From Diploscapter coronatus (lineage: Eukaryota; Nematoda; Chromadorea; Rhabditida; Rhabditidae): 64,000 nt of DNA. The notes under the pieces were generated by a model. The model worked only from the letters and a program-made list of their open reading frames with translations. It had not been told where the DNA came from and did no database searches. Positions 1 through 12,500 of this stretch are shown here, piece after piece; position 1 is the stretch's first letter, and the number at the start of each line of letters is the position of its first letter. The position numbers and the translations under genes are program-made. The DNA lies in assembly GCA_964036155.1 (NCBI GenBank), contig OZ038423.1, forward strand, positions 48,623,249-48,687,248. Direction: 5' to 3'.

Positions 1-3000
1 CCGATAGGAACGAAAACTGTGGTAAGAAAATAACAATTTCAAAATGATAAACATTAAATTTAAGTGTAAATAAATAAATAGAATAGTAACCTTGACATAA
101 TAAAAGGAATATCTCTTGTTTTAGGAAATGATATAACATAATAGTACTAAAATTTAGAAGTAAAACTTGAAAAATGGTAATTTTTCAGATAAAAATGGGC
201 ATAGCAGCTGACGAAAACGTGCAGAGCGAAAGTGTGGGGTTTTCGATTACCGGGGGCGCGATCGGCATGGCCATAGATTTATTGAACAAGAGACAGATGA
301 TCAATGGATACACTTTCGAGTTGGTTTTCAAAAACAATTTTCAGCTTTTTAAAAACGTTCAATTTTATGAGAAAAAGTATTAAAACTAGTCACTATGAAA
401 TGTTGCATACCATGAAATCTCAACATTTTTCTAATGTTGAAATGTAACTTTTGTAATGCTGAACTCTAAAAAACCAGAGTCGTTGTGAATTACACTGATT
501 GCGATCGAGCTTTGAATACTGGTGCTGCGATTAACTTCTTCACCGATTCAGACGTCGATGTCGTGATTGCCGCGCCCTGTAGTAGCGGTAAAATTAGATT
601 ATCTTCAGTAAATTCCACTGAAAACTTGTAGGAGCCCAACCCTTAGGCCGATTAGCAACATATTATAACCGAACAGTACTAGCCTGGGGCTTTGTCACGG
701 ATTACGAGTTCACTATGGAATCTGAATATCCGTATTTAACAACAATCATGCAAAACACTTATTCGTAGGTTTCAAACAATTTGGTAACTGAAGCAATGGT
801 TTTTGAGATGATTCATCGATTTTGATGGTATCTATTCAAACATTAAAATTTCTAAGGTTATATGAAAAATAATGCAATTTGGATATAAAAATTGATAATC
901 ATCATTTTATAATTATCGCTAGATATTCTTCTATTAATAAAATTTTAAGACTTACTTTTCAGCCTCGGCATAGCTGCGACCCAAGTGCTTGAAGAATACG
1001 ATTTCAATCAAATCGCGGTTTTGTACACGACGAATGACGTGCAATATTGTGATGGAGTCATCGATGATTTCGAGGTTCTCAAAAATAATAGTAGCATATT
1101 CGGCCCGTTTCCTGGCCGCGATCTACTCAACATTGGCGACCGAATGCAAGACAATGATTCGAAACTCCTTTTCATTTGACTCTAGTTTCACTTTATAGGA
1201 AAAAACACGTTGACTTCCAAACTTATTTGTTATTTCATTGCAGCGAAAGTGGTAATGACGAGATCGAGATTGAGATCAAATGAAAAGTGGGATTCTTGGG
1301 AAATACTAATTTTGTGGATGGGAAATACTGCCCGTGCAACATAATCAATTTTGTAAAACTGAAATTACTTTAGTACGCCGTAAACGGCGGGGACAACAAT
1401 ATCAACATCGTTTATAAACAACGATTGCCGCTGGATGACAACATCACATTCACCAATATTCTGTTGTCGTCAAAACAAAGGGCTAGAGGTAGATTTATCG
1501 GAAGAAACATCCATTTTTATAGTTATAATTAATTTTTGGAGAAGATTTATATATTATTTATCGCTCAAATCAAGTAGAAAAACAATTGCCAAAATATCTT
1601 GATTTTTGAAACTTATCAATTTTGCTATCAAATTCAATTTCCAGCTATAAATGCCTTAAAATTTTCCCCCACTTGTTAAGAGAATATTTGAAACATGCAA
1701 TTTTCAGTCTACATCATTTGCATTGATTCTCCATCGGATCGTCGTCGGTTTGCTGCAGCAGTAAACCAATTAGGTTCTGATAAAATTCTTTTAATTTTTA
1801 AAAATCCATTTACTATTTTCAAACTACGATTGCACTCACTCATTTGAAGTTGAAGCTATTTTGAATTTATCAGAAGTAGAGTTGGAGTTCGGATTCTTTA
1901 AACTCAGTACAAGTATTTTATCTAGACTATTTTTGAGGCATGGCAACTGAGGAGTACGTGTACATTCTGTTGTCAGCCAGAGCGATTGGCTTCGGTAAGA
2001 TTTTTCTGCATAGCTTCGATGAAATTTGTTGTTTTTCGGTAATATATTAGATACAGGTCAAGTCGCATTTACCTCAACGAAACGTAAGTTTGAAAATTTA
2101 CAATTTGTATGAAATATTTTTAAATTTCAAAGATTTCGAACTTCTTCATTAAATTTATTCTTTGTGCGTTCTTGATATTTATAGCATTTAAAAAATCTTA
2201 GATGAAAAATTCAGTCTCGTCTGGTTTAAGCCCATTTTGGGAACAGGCTGATGGAAACGTCACGTCGATAAATGAAGACGCTAAAAAGGGCGCGGCACGA
2301 TTTCTAGTGGTTAGTCAGAAATAACAAGCTTCTATTTAACCATGTAGGATTCTTTCAAATTTAGATCGACATTAGCACTGCGATTCTGGATCCTGATTAC
2401 TACGAGTATTTCCTGGATCATTCGATGACTCGGATTAGGGAATGGCCCATTTACTGCACGACTTCCCTGTGCATGAATAATACGAATAAAACGGTGTGTG
2501 AAGAAATTAGATAACTCTAAAGCTTAACTGATTCAAAAATCATTTTTTAAATTTTAATCGAGATGTTCAGATAGCAAAAAATAGGCAAAATTTTATTTTA
2601 GGTTCCCGGTTACGCAAGAAATTTACATGATGTGGTCTACCTATATGGTATCGCATTGAATAATACCGTCGATCCAAACGAAGTCAAAAGGCCGGATATC
2701 ATGCAACAGAGGATGCAGACCACATTCGATGGTACGCTCTGAAAAAATTTCAAACTAAATTATTTCATTAGCTATGGCAACACTCGTGCTCAGCAAATAC
2801 TAAATGTTCAAATTTCTTAAAACATGATATTGCTTTCTATTTATTTGTTTTAGGCCTAACTGGTCAAGTAACGATAACAGAGAATAATTCCCGAGATGCT
2901 ATATTTCTCATGTACACTCTGAATGAAGCCTATGATGAAGTCGCATACGCTAATATTTCGTTTCAGGGGGATACTGCGGTAAATTATCGTATAATTTATA

Positions 3001-6000
3001 GCATTCAAACGAATATGATTCGATTCTCAAGTTCTAACCGATAAATTTTTGAATCATATTAAAGAATATGTAAAGTGCAAAGTGAAATTTCTGAAATGTC
3101 CTACAACACAGTGCAAAGTCGGTTACCTTGCTCGATGACCCCTTTGGCTGTCAACCTCGGACTTGCATTCGGAAGCCCTTCTCTGACTTCCTGATCACTC
3201 ACTTCGACAAAACAACAAATTTCAAATGATCGTGTTCATTGCATTCGGTGAAGAGTGGTAGTGACAGTGAGATTGAGATCAAACGAGAAATGTGATGTTG
3301 GAGAATTCTAATTTGTGGAGTAGGGAATCTGCCCGTGCAGCAGCCAGATTTTCAGCACTGTCAACATCTCTGATCTAATTTCAGGTATTTACACCATTGT
3401 ACGTTGATGAAAGCGATGTATGGAAGACCAGAGGAGGAAGACGGTGATTTTTAGTGAATTGCTCAAAAATTCAGAATTTTAGCCCATTGTCAATACCTCT
3501 ATGTGGATTTTTGGGCACCTCCTGTCCGAAGGAGTTTTGGGATGAGTATTTGGTCTATGTTGTGGTTGGATCCTCTCTGATAGTTCTGCTGATTATAGTA
3601 ATTCCTACTTTACTATTTTAAATATCGATATTCATGTTTTATGAAAAGTTAAATTTAATGAATTTTTTGAAGATAGCCCTCGCATTTGTGGGCTACGCGT
3701 TTAGACAAAAGCAAATGGAATTGCAACGGGAAAAAGATGAATGGCAAATACCGTTCATCAAGCTTCAAAAACCGCCTACGAAGGTATATATTTTTTACAG
3801 TTAGAGCAATTTGAAACTTGGAAATCAAAATATGTGTAGGGGGCACAAGTGGAGTCGAAACTTTGAAGCGAACTTTGTAAAGCGATTTCAAGGAAAAGTT
3901 CGCTTAGCAAAGTTGTGACCGACAAGTAGATGGACAATTTTGTTCTGTTGACACCGGCTCAAAATCCCAATAATTCACTAAAAACGAATAGAGTTCTTAC
4001 GCCCTCCAAACATGTGAAAAATAAGAATGTCATACAATTTTTTGCAACTTATCTTGCATGACATGGGATTACCTTGAAGTCAAGCTCGGTATATATTCTT
4101 TTAGAAAGACCACGTTTCCAAAAGATCCCTACAATCTGGACCTTCAACAATTACTGGGGATAGTAGCAAGTTCAAAAATCTTTCGAACTTCCAAAAAAAT
4201 CGAAAATTACAGATTCACTTTCGAAACTGTGGAACATTCGAATTACAAGGTGTTCATCTACGAAAAAGAGCCCGTCCTAACGACGAAACATACCGCGATA
4301 GATTTGTTTCGAAAGGAAAATGATCATTTTTCCAAGGTATGAAAGCTCGAATTCAAGTTTATTCTTTAAACAATTCTTCTAAATGCTATACTATCAAAAT
4401 GCATCGATTTTATTCATGTTCATACGTTAATCAGTCCTAAATTAGCGTGCGACATTATTTCATGAAGCTATTTTTCTTGAAACTTATCAAATTTTCAGCT
4501 TCGTAAATTGGACCATGAAAACGTCAATAGATTCATCGGTTTGTCGATTGACGGGGCGGATTTTATCGCGGTTTGGAAAATGTGCGCCAGGGGCAGTTTG
4601 CAGGTTGAAAATCGTAATTTTCCTCTCAAAACTAAAATTTCAGGAGATAATCTCGAAAGGAAACCTCAACATGGATCAGTTTTTCGTGTTTTGCTTGATT
4701 AGGGATATAGCGGAGGTGAAAACTAGGAAAAAACTGACTTATTTTTAAATTCCTTGAAAAATATTCTTTTATTATTTAAATTTTAGGGTCTAAATTACCT
4801 CCACTCAACATTTTTGACGAAGCACGGTTCACTTCGATCTTCATCTTGTTTAGTGAATGAGGGTTGGCAGATAAAAATTTGCGACTACGGGTTGGAAATG
4901 TTGTCGCCGATCAGTACTTCGAAGAAAAGTGCTTTTTTTAATTTGATATTTTTACTTTTCGCAATTTTTTTAAAATTATTGCATGTTTGCTCAAAAGATG
5001 TCCTTGTAATTGACCAGCTGATTTCATAAAAAGGAAGAACGATAAAAATGATTATTAACTGGAAAAAATACCTTGCTATCAAAATAGAATAAATGAAAAT
5101 ATCAGACCTACTCTGGGTTGCTCCAGAACATCTTCAATCTGGTTCGTCATCTCCTGAAGGCGATGTTTATTCTTTCTCTATCATCTGTTCGGAAATCATC
5201 ACGCGAAGGCCAGCCTGGAATTTGGGAAATAGAAATGAGAGTTTAGATGGTAAACTATAAAAGAAAGATTCAATACAAGCTGATTTTAGAGCTAATTTAT
5301 CTGATTCGAAAAGGCGGTCCGAATCCAATCAGGCCGGATCTGACTTCAGACGGAATCGAGATCAACACTGCTTTGGTAAGGTTTTAGATAGGTTTAGAGC
5401 TATTCGGAGACCGCATGACATCAAGATCTCAAGACATGCAAAATAGTGTGGGAAAAGAAATCCTACCACCAAATGCCCTACCCTAGCCATACACTACTTC
5501 GCATGTCTTGAGATGTTGATGTCGTGCGGTCTCCGAATAGCCTTTTATAGCTTCATCTTGTCCGTGATTGTTGGTGTCAAGCTCCATCGGATCGCCCCAG
5601 CATGACCGTGGTTTGTAATTTACTGAGAGGAATGATGCCTCGAGGCAAAGGGAACTTGTTCGATCACGTCTTTGGCATGCTTGAAGACTACACGACGACG
5701 CTGGAACAGGAGGTTAGACGATTCATGGCCATTCAATGACTTTCTTTGGATTATAAAAAAATGTTTAACCACGAAAGTCGCGTGTGTGTGAATTATTCCG
5801 TTTCATTTTTCTTTAATATAAAAAATTGAAACATTCAAACATTTTATAGGCTGAAAGTGAAATTTCAGGTCGATGAGCGAACAAAAGAACTTGCAACCGA
5901 AAAGAAGAAAGCGGATGTCCTATTGAGCAGAATGCTACCAAGGTATTTATTTAAGTTTTTTGCTCTTTTTAAATAATGGTAAATTTCAGGCAAGTCGCTG

Positions 6001-7458
6001 AACGCCTCAAACTTGGCCAAGCGGTTGAGCCAGAGAGTTTCGACAGCGTCACCGTGTTTTTCTCGGACATCGTTAAATTCACTCAGCTGGCCATGAAGTC
6101 AACTCCTTTCGAGGTTATTTATTCACTTTAATCATTAGGCCTTTAAACATTATACCATGAGAGAGAATTGAGTATAGCATCAAAACAATGACCAAACCTT
6201 TAGTTATTTGAATGTCGTTACTTCTGTAGCATAATCGAATTATTATTCTAGGTTGTCAGCCTCCTGAACGATCTCTACAGTAGATTCGACACTTTGATCG
6301 AGGAACATAACGTTTATAAGGTTTAAAAAACCCAATAGATCGAAATTATGTTCAAACGAATTAGGTGGAATCGATCGGCGACGGCTACCTGTGCGTTTCC
6401 GGACTGCCAGATAGAAACGGCACGCAGCACGTCAAGGAAATCGCTGACTTATCGCTGGGCTTCATGGACTGCGTCAAACAGTTCAAAATTCCTCATCTTT
6501 CTAGGGAAAAGATCGAACTGAGAATTGGGATTAATAGCGGTAAGGAATTTTAATGAGATTTATCAAAAATATGTATCTTATAATTAACCTACAATTTGGG
6601 GTTCAATGCCGATATTCAGTTACGTTTTTCACTATAAATTTTGAAGCATAACTTGAGGCTGAGAATAATTTGAAATTTAAATTTAGGAGCTTGTGTGGCA
6701 GGAGTGGTCGGTCTTTCCATGCCTCGATACTGCCTATTCGGTGACACCGTCAATACCGCTAGTCGGATGGAGTCGAATGGAAAGCGTTAGGAAACCTTTC
6801 TCGATTAAAAATAAATTTGAAATCTTCAGCATCGCATATCCACATGTCATCGGCCGCGCATAACTTGCTGATTCGTGAGTTTAGTGGACGGTATGAAACC
6901 CAGAGTCGGGGCGATGTTATCATCAAGGTAAAAATGACAAATGACAAATTATTTTTCTATGCTATTTGGTATAACACGTCAAAATATAGCGCTTTTATTT
7001 TAGTGTTCCTGTGATATCTTATCAATTCTGAAATTTTTATCAAACAATTTCAGGGCAAAGGTGTCATGGAAACGTTTTGGCTATTGAGCAGGGTCAGACA
7101 AGACGAGCGGGAAAGCAGAAGCCCGGTATTATATGGGAAAAAATAAAAAAATATATTTTATTTTAGCTCGAAAGTGCTTTAAAGCGACCGTCAAAAGCTC
7201 CACTTGCTGAACCTGAAGAAAGCCCAGATTTAAATGAAACTGATTTGGGTATGTTTCAAGAGAAGTGCTATGAAAGTCGGAATATTTTACTATAATCTCG
7301 TCACTGGCTTAGTAACATTAAATATCAAATGGATTTTAGAAAAAGACAAACCAATGAAAGAAATCAGTTTGTCAAGAGAAAAGGAGAACCAGCAGGACAA
7401 CAATCTCACTGTACCGCTGTACAGACAATTTAGACAAGACGCTTTGTCCAATCTCTAA
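1..7458 (+). CDS. Receptor-type guanylate cyclase (GCY), 5' truncated by window edge
   Basis: Makes cGMP from GTP at the plasma membrane, typically of sensory neurons in nematodes. Exons: 1-21, 189-319, 478-587, 632-764, 963-1074, 1374-1488, 1708-1773, 1938-1994, 2051-2083, 2215-2309, 2365-2493, 2602-2731, 2854-2978, 3385-3443, 3483-3597, 3673-3783, 4105-4169, 4213-4336, 4499-4603, 4644-4715, 4787-4928, 5106-5249, 5290-5375, 5551-5712, 5869-5942, 5990-6113, 6252-6320, 6365-6539, 6687-6785, 6830-6927, 7054-7125, 7167-7248, 7340-7458. About 1117 codons are present; the signal peptide lies outside. Order: extracellular ANF-receptor-like domain, one membrane segment ([16 protein letters not shown], about residue 430), kinase-homology domain in which the catalytic loop reads HGSLRSSSC (no HRD, so a pseudokinase), linker helix, cyclase domain. 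Cyclase motifs [21 protein letters not shown] and [14 protein letters not shown] keep the metal-binding Asp and the Glu/Cys pair associated with GTP. Phases were checked exon by exon against the paralog at 9530-15267. Confidence 0.93.
1235..1342 (+). repeat. Intronic direct repeat, copy 1 (GCY gene)
   Basis: Contains GAGATTGAGATCAAATGA and ACTGCCCGTGCA, matching 3236-3342 in the same orientation within another intron of the same gene. No coding role seen. Confidence 0.6.
3236..3342 (+). repeat. Intronic direct repeat, copy 2 (GCY gene)
   Basis: Contains GAGATTGAGATCAAACGA and TCTGCCCGTGCAGC, matching 1235-1342. It lies in the intron 2979-3384. Confidence 0.6.
5396..5543. mobile_element. Fold-back MITE, family 2 (intronic copy in GCY gene)
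   Basis: Near-perfect inverted repeat of about 45 bp: GCTATTCGGAGACCGCATGA on the left is mirrored by the complement at the right end, around a ~55 bp loop. It fills most of the 175-nt intron 5376-5550, ending eight bases from the 3' splice site. Related copies at 21066-21190 and 39426-39545. Non-coding. Confidence 0.85.
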
Positions 7459-9529
7459 GCTTATCTCATAATATTCCATTTATTTTTATTTTTCGTATTC
7501 AACTTGTATACTTACTCTGAAATATTAGAAATTTTATTTAAGAAAATATTTAAAATTTTCGTGATAACAGAACAAATATGATACAGGCATTTCGAAGGGA
7601 AAATGGATAGAAAATCTAAAAAAGAGAAAAGAGAAAAGTAAAAAGTGAATATTATAAGGAAAACAAATCGATAGAATAAGAAGAGTGCACCAGTAATAAA
7701 ATTCTAGAGAATTTGGTAACAAATGTAAAATGCTCACTTTGGAAATCCATGCTTCAGAAATAATGATGCCAAAATGAAGCATTCAAGACAAATGGTGTTT
7801 TCGTCGCAATCTGACACTTATTGAATATTATCTGAGGGAACCAATTTTTGAAACATAACTTTCATTTTAAACTCCATTACACATAAACTCAGTACGGATC
7901 GAAAAGTGCGCATCTCTGCAAAATCGATATTAAAAAATGTTCTTTGATGCACGATAAACTAGAGGTAAGTACTTGTCCAATGAAAAGAATTATCGAATTT
8001 GGTTCAGAGATAAGGAAGTTATGAATTTTTTCCTGAGGTCGGATCTGTCAAAACTTTAAACTATCATAATCCTGCATACGATAATTTTTATGAAAAATAA
8101 ACTACACCATGAGAATCAGTGTGAAAAACTGAACAATATATGTGAAAATCAGCCAAATCCGAAGACCTCTGGTTCGCATCTTTTCCTTGAAACTTTGGTT
8201 TTTACTGATATTCACCCTTAAGAGTGACATAATAATATCTATGAATATTTTTTCCGATATTGATTATCTAATTTTCAAAGCATATGTATTACTTACAATT
8301 AGGGATGCCCTCAGATAGGATATTTAACAAGTAAGGTACAGGTACAAATTTGGTACCTGTGTTCACCTCTGTTTAGAATAAAATAAGGTAAATTTTCCAA
8401 ATTTGTATCCGTGATTTGTGCTGTGTGGACCGAATAGTCCTAGCAAAAATTCACGCTTAAAATGGAGTTTAAGATCTAATACCGATAGGATAGAGTACAC
8501 TAATCGTCACCAGATTATCTTGTCAGCAATTTTTTGTAGGTGTGAAATTATGTGCGTTTAATTAAGACGCATCTTTGAAGTTTCCATGTATGCCGGAACA
8601 AAAAACCCAGATTTAGTTGGCCCTAGGAGTGACAATTTGAGAAACATTTTCATTCGGCAAGATTCCATATGAAACCACCCTTCCCAATGAATCACATCGT
8701 TTCCTAATAGGTGAAAATCGCTTGCAAAGTGCGAAAATTTGTGATACATTCGTGTAAAATTTTAATAAAGTGACGAACAAAAGTTTGGAATCAGGTGATA
8801 ATCTTAAGAGGAAACATGAGACGAATTTTTTTATGAATGAGTCATCCCGAAATTTTACAGATATATACAAACTCTAAGGCGTACAAATCTGCTAAATTTC
8901 TGAAAGATTCGCTTATTACGAAAACTAATTCCATACTTCGTTTGGAAAAGTCATTCTGTATTCCAAACTTTTGTTCATAAGTGTATTAATTTTTAAATAT
9001 TTTTGAAATTCAGATATTCAATAATGATACAATGTTGATCTATTGAGCCTGAAAATCGTCCTACATTCGAATTCGTAATCGTTTTTTTTTCAGATAAAGA
9101 ATGAAATAACAGAAAATTATTCAAAACACGGAATATTACAGCTATATTAATTTATTAGAATAATAATGGGTAAATGCGTGTAATAAATTTTTAATATCAT
9201 ATTTTCCTCAAAAAATTAATATTGTATCTCAATTTCTATAAAGATCTGTTCGTTTCTGAACACTTTTAAATTTGCAATAAAATTAGTAATTTTTTTTTCC
9301 TATTCAGAGCATTTTTTATTAAGATTTGTGAAAATTAAAGAAATCGTCGTTTTTTTCTTGTTTTCAGAGTTTGTTGTCTGAATAAATGCAAATTTGCAAG
9401 AGTGATCTTTTTATAAAAGGAGCTTAAAATAATACCTTTACAGAACATCAATTGAAGTGTTATTTTTGAATTCCCTATACAAGCCTCCATCATTATTGCT
9501 ATTCGGTATTTGAAGTATTTGCTTCGGAG
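7459..9529. other. Convergent intergenic spacer
   Basis: Holds the 3' ends of both cyclase transcripts and the TA-flanked MITE at 8766-8985. Short reading frames here are AT-rich and unsupported. Nothing else recognised. Confidence 0.7.
8766..8985. mobile_element. TA-flanked MITE (Tc1/mariner-like ends)
   Basis: Both ends sit at a TA dinucleotide, and the terminal repeats share GAACAAAAGTTTGGAAT (left end from 8775, right end to 8975 on the other strand). The element is 220 bp with no coding capacity. TA target duplication suggests mobilisation by a Tc1/mariner transposase. It lies in the spacer between the convergent cyclase genes. Confidence 0.8.
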
Positions 9530-12500
9530 TTAAGACTTCTCTCTAAAAATTGAAAATTTAAAAAATTCCCTAAACATCTCCACCTTTTTAGGCTGAACCC
9601 CAAAATTCGGTTTATCCATGCTCTTAGTTTCGATAATAGGTTGCATCTTTTTCGATTTTTCTTGATTCGTATCACTTGAAGACCCTTTTCTTCGGAGAAC
9701 CCAAAAAGTTTCCATCACGCCTTTCCCCTAAAATTTACCGGTTTATGGTACTTTTGACCCAGAATGACACCTTTATGATGACTTCACCCCTCGATTCGGT
9801 GATAAATTCGTTTGGAAAGTGGGTCATCAGCAATATATGGGCTTCGGAGCTCAAGTGGACGTGAGAGGCTAAAAGACATTAAAATTAAAATTTTAAAAAA
9901 ATAAAAAATAAAAAAGCCCACGTTTTCCATTGCTTTCCATCCTTGACGCGGTGTTCACAGTGTCACCAAAAAGACAATATCTTGGCATCGATAGACCAAC
10001 TACACCCGCTACGCACGGGCCTAAGCTTCGTTTTTCGTCGTTTCTCCTATTTTTAAAAATACCACTATTAATCCCGATCCTCAGTTCCACTCTGTCGTTG
10101 AGTAAATGACTAATCCGGAATTTTGAAACGTAATCCATAAAGTCGAGAGACATATTGACGATCACTTTGGTGTGGTTGAACCCATTTCTCGCTGGTAGTC
10201 CGGAAACAACCAAATATCCGTCACCGATAGACTCTACCTTAAATTTTTTACTTTTAAAAGTAAGTTGCAAAATTTTATAATCGTAATTTGGTGTGGCTTT
10301 AATGCTACCGAATTTATACAGATATGAATCAATTTCACCTTATAAGCGTCATATTGCTCAATAATCGAGTCGAAATTGCCGTAGAGCTCATTAAGAATGT
10401 TCACTACCTAAATTTCCTCATACCTGTCTAAAAAGTTAGAAAAGAAACCTGGAAAGGTGTGCATTTTGAGGCTAATTGGGTGAATTTTACGATGTCCGAG
10501 AAAAATATCGTTACTGAATCGAAACCTTCAGGCTCTACTGACTGGCCTAATTTCAATCTTTCGGCTACTTGCCTTAAATTCTGGATTAATTGAATTTTAT
10601 CAAGGAAGAACCTCGGCAGCATTCTCCCCAATAAAACATCGGCCTTCTTCTTTTCTGCGACCAATTCTTTGGTTCTTTCGTCGACCTCCCTTTCAAGCGT
10701 GGAAGTATACTCCTCCATCATAGCAAAAACCTGGATAGTTAGGCTAATTAACTCAAAATTAGTAATGATCTATTTAGATAATTACATGGTCCATCAGATT
10801 CGATTTATTCTTGGGCATCATGTCTTGCAGCATTTTGCAAACCATTTCCATTTTCGGCCTGTCGCTAGGCGCCTGACACCAACAGTCTCTAATTAGGTGC
10901 AGCTTAATTGGGAGTACTAGTTAATCTAATTTATTAGAGTAATTAATTACCAAGGCCGAGTTGATTTCTAGGTCATCAGTGGCTAGATCTGGCCTTATAG
11001 GTTGATGACCTCCCTTCCTTATTAGATAGATTAATTCTAAAAAAAACTAGACTTATTTCTTGAGAAGATATGATTTTTACCATCCACACTTTCCTGTCGA
11101 TTGGCCAAGTTCCATGCCGATTTTCGGGTGATGATTTCCGACGAAACTATCGCGAAAGAATAAACGTCACTCTCGGGCGTAGGATCATTGATACTTTGCA
11201 GAATCTCAGGGGCCACCCAAAGATAGTCTAAAAATTTTAAAAATAGGCGAAATTGAGGTAAAAATACCGATTTTCGCGATTTCTTTCGTGCTATCCAGAG
11301 CTAGTAGCCCGTAGTCCGAAATTTTCACTTGCCAGCTATCATTGACCAGACAAACCGACGACTTCAGGCGACTGTGAACCCCCAGAAAAGAGGAGTGCAG
11401 GTAATGGAGACCCTAAAATTATATTACCATTTTTCTTATCTTCAAACATGCAAAGAACGAATTGAATTTTACATTCCTTAAATTTTTAATGAATTTTTCG
11501 AAAGCATACCTCCGCCACATCTCTGATCAAGCAAAATACGAAGAACGGATCAAGATTGAGGTTTCCTCTGGATATAATGTCCTAAATTCTCGAAAATTTT
11601 CAAGTCCCAAAAGTTTTGGACCTGCAAACTACCCCTGGAGCACATTCTCCAGACCGCGATAAATTCCACTCCGTCAATTGACAAGCCAATGAACTTGTTC
11701 ACATTTCCATGGTCTAACTTTCTTACCTGAAATTTCTATCTCTTCAAAAAATGAAGAGCAAATGACAACCTTCGAAAAATGATCGAGTAATTTCTTGTCC
11801 ATAGGTTTTGAATGGAGTTTCATGGTCAGGACGGGCTCTTTCTCGTAGATGAAGACCTTGTAGAGTCCGAATTCGCCTTCGATGGTGAATCTACTGCTTT
11901 CTCCAGTCATCGTACTACTTGGCCCGGATTGAAGGGAACGTTTGCTTTGACGATCTTTCTAAAAATTAGTCCATTTATGAGAAATTCCTATCTTGAGCGA
12001 TATGTTTCATATTTATTTTTTTTTAATTTTGAACCTTGCTCGGCGGTTTCTGGAGTTTGCTGAATAGTATTTGCCATTCCGAGTTCAAGCGTTCTTGCTC
12101 CAACTTTTTGGATCTAAATATGTGTTAAAAATTCCTTGAAAATTGATATTCAGGTATGATACCTGAATATGAATCCAACGAATGCCAATGCAGCTAAGAA
12201 TAGCAAAAAAATAACCACGCTTCCGACGACCACATAGACCAAATAAGCATCCCAGAAGTCGACAGGACATTGATCCCCAAGTAATCCGCATAGAGGGATG
12301 TTCAGAGGCCTAATTAAGATAATCAGGGTAGTTTAAAAAAATGATTACCTAATTCCACCCCTATTCGCCCAGATTTCCGATTCGGACTTGTAGAGCTTGG
12401 TCACTTGCTGGAATTTCATCAGGTTTCAAGATTTAAAGAGTAGAATTTGTCTGTTCCAGAACAATTTTGTGCGGTGAAAGTTTTTAGTAAATTCTTACTG

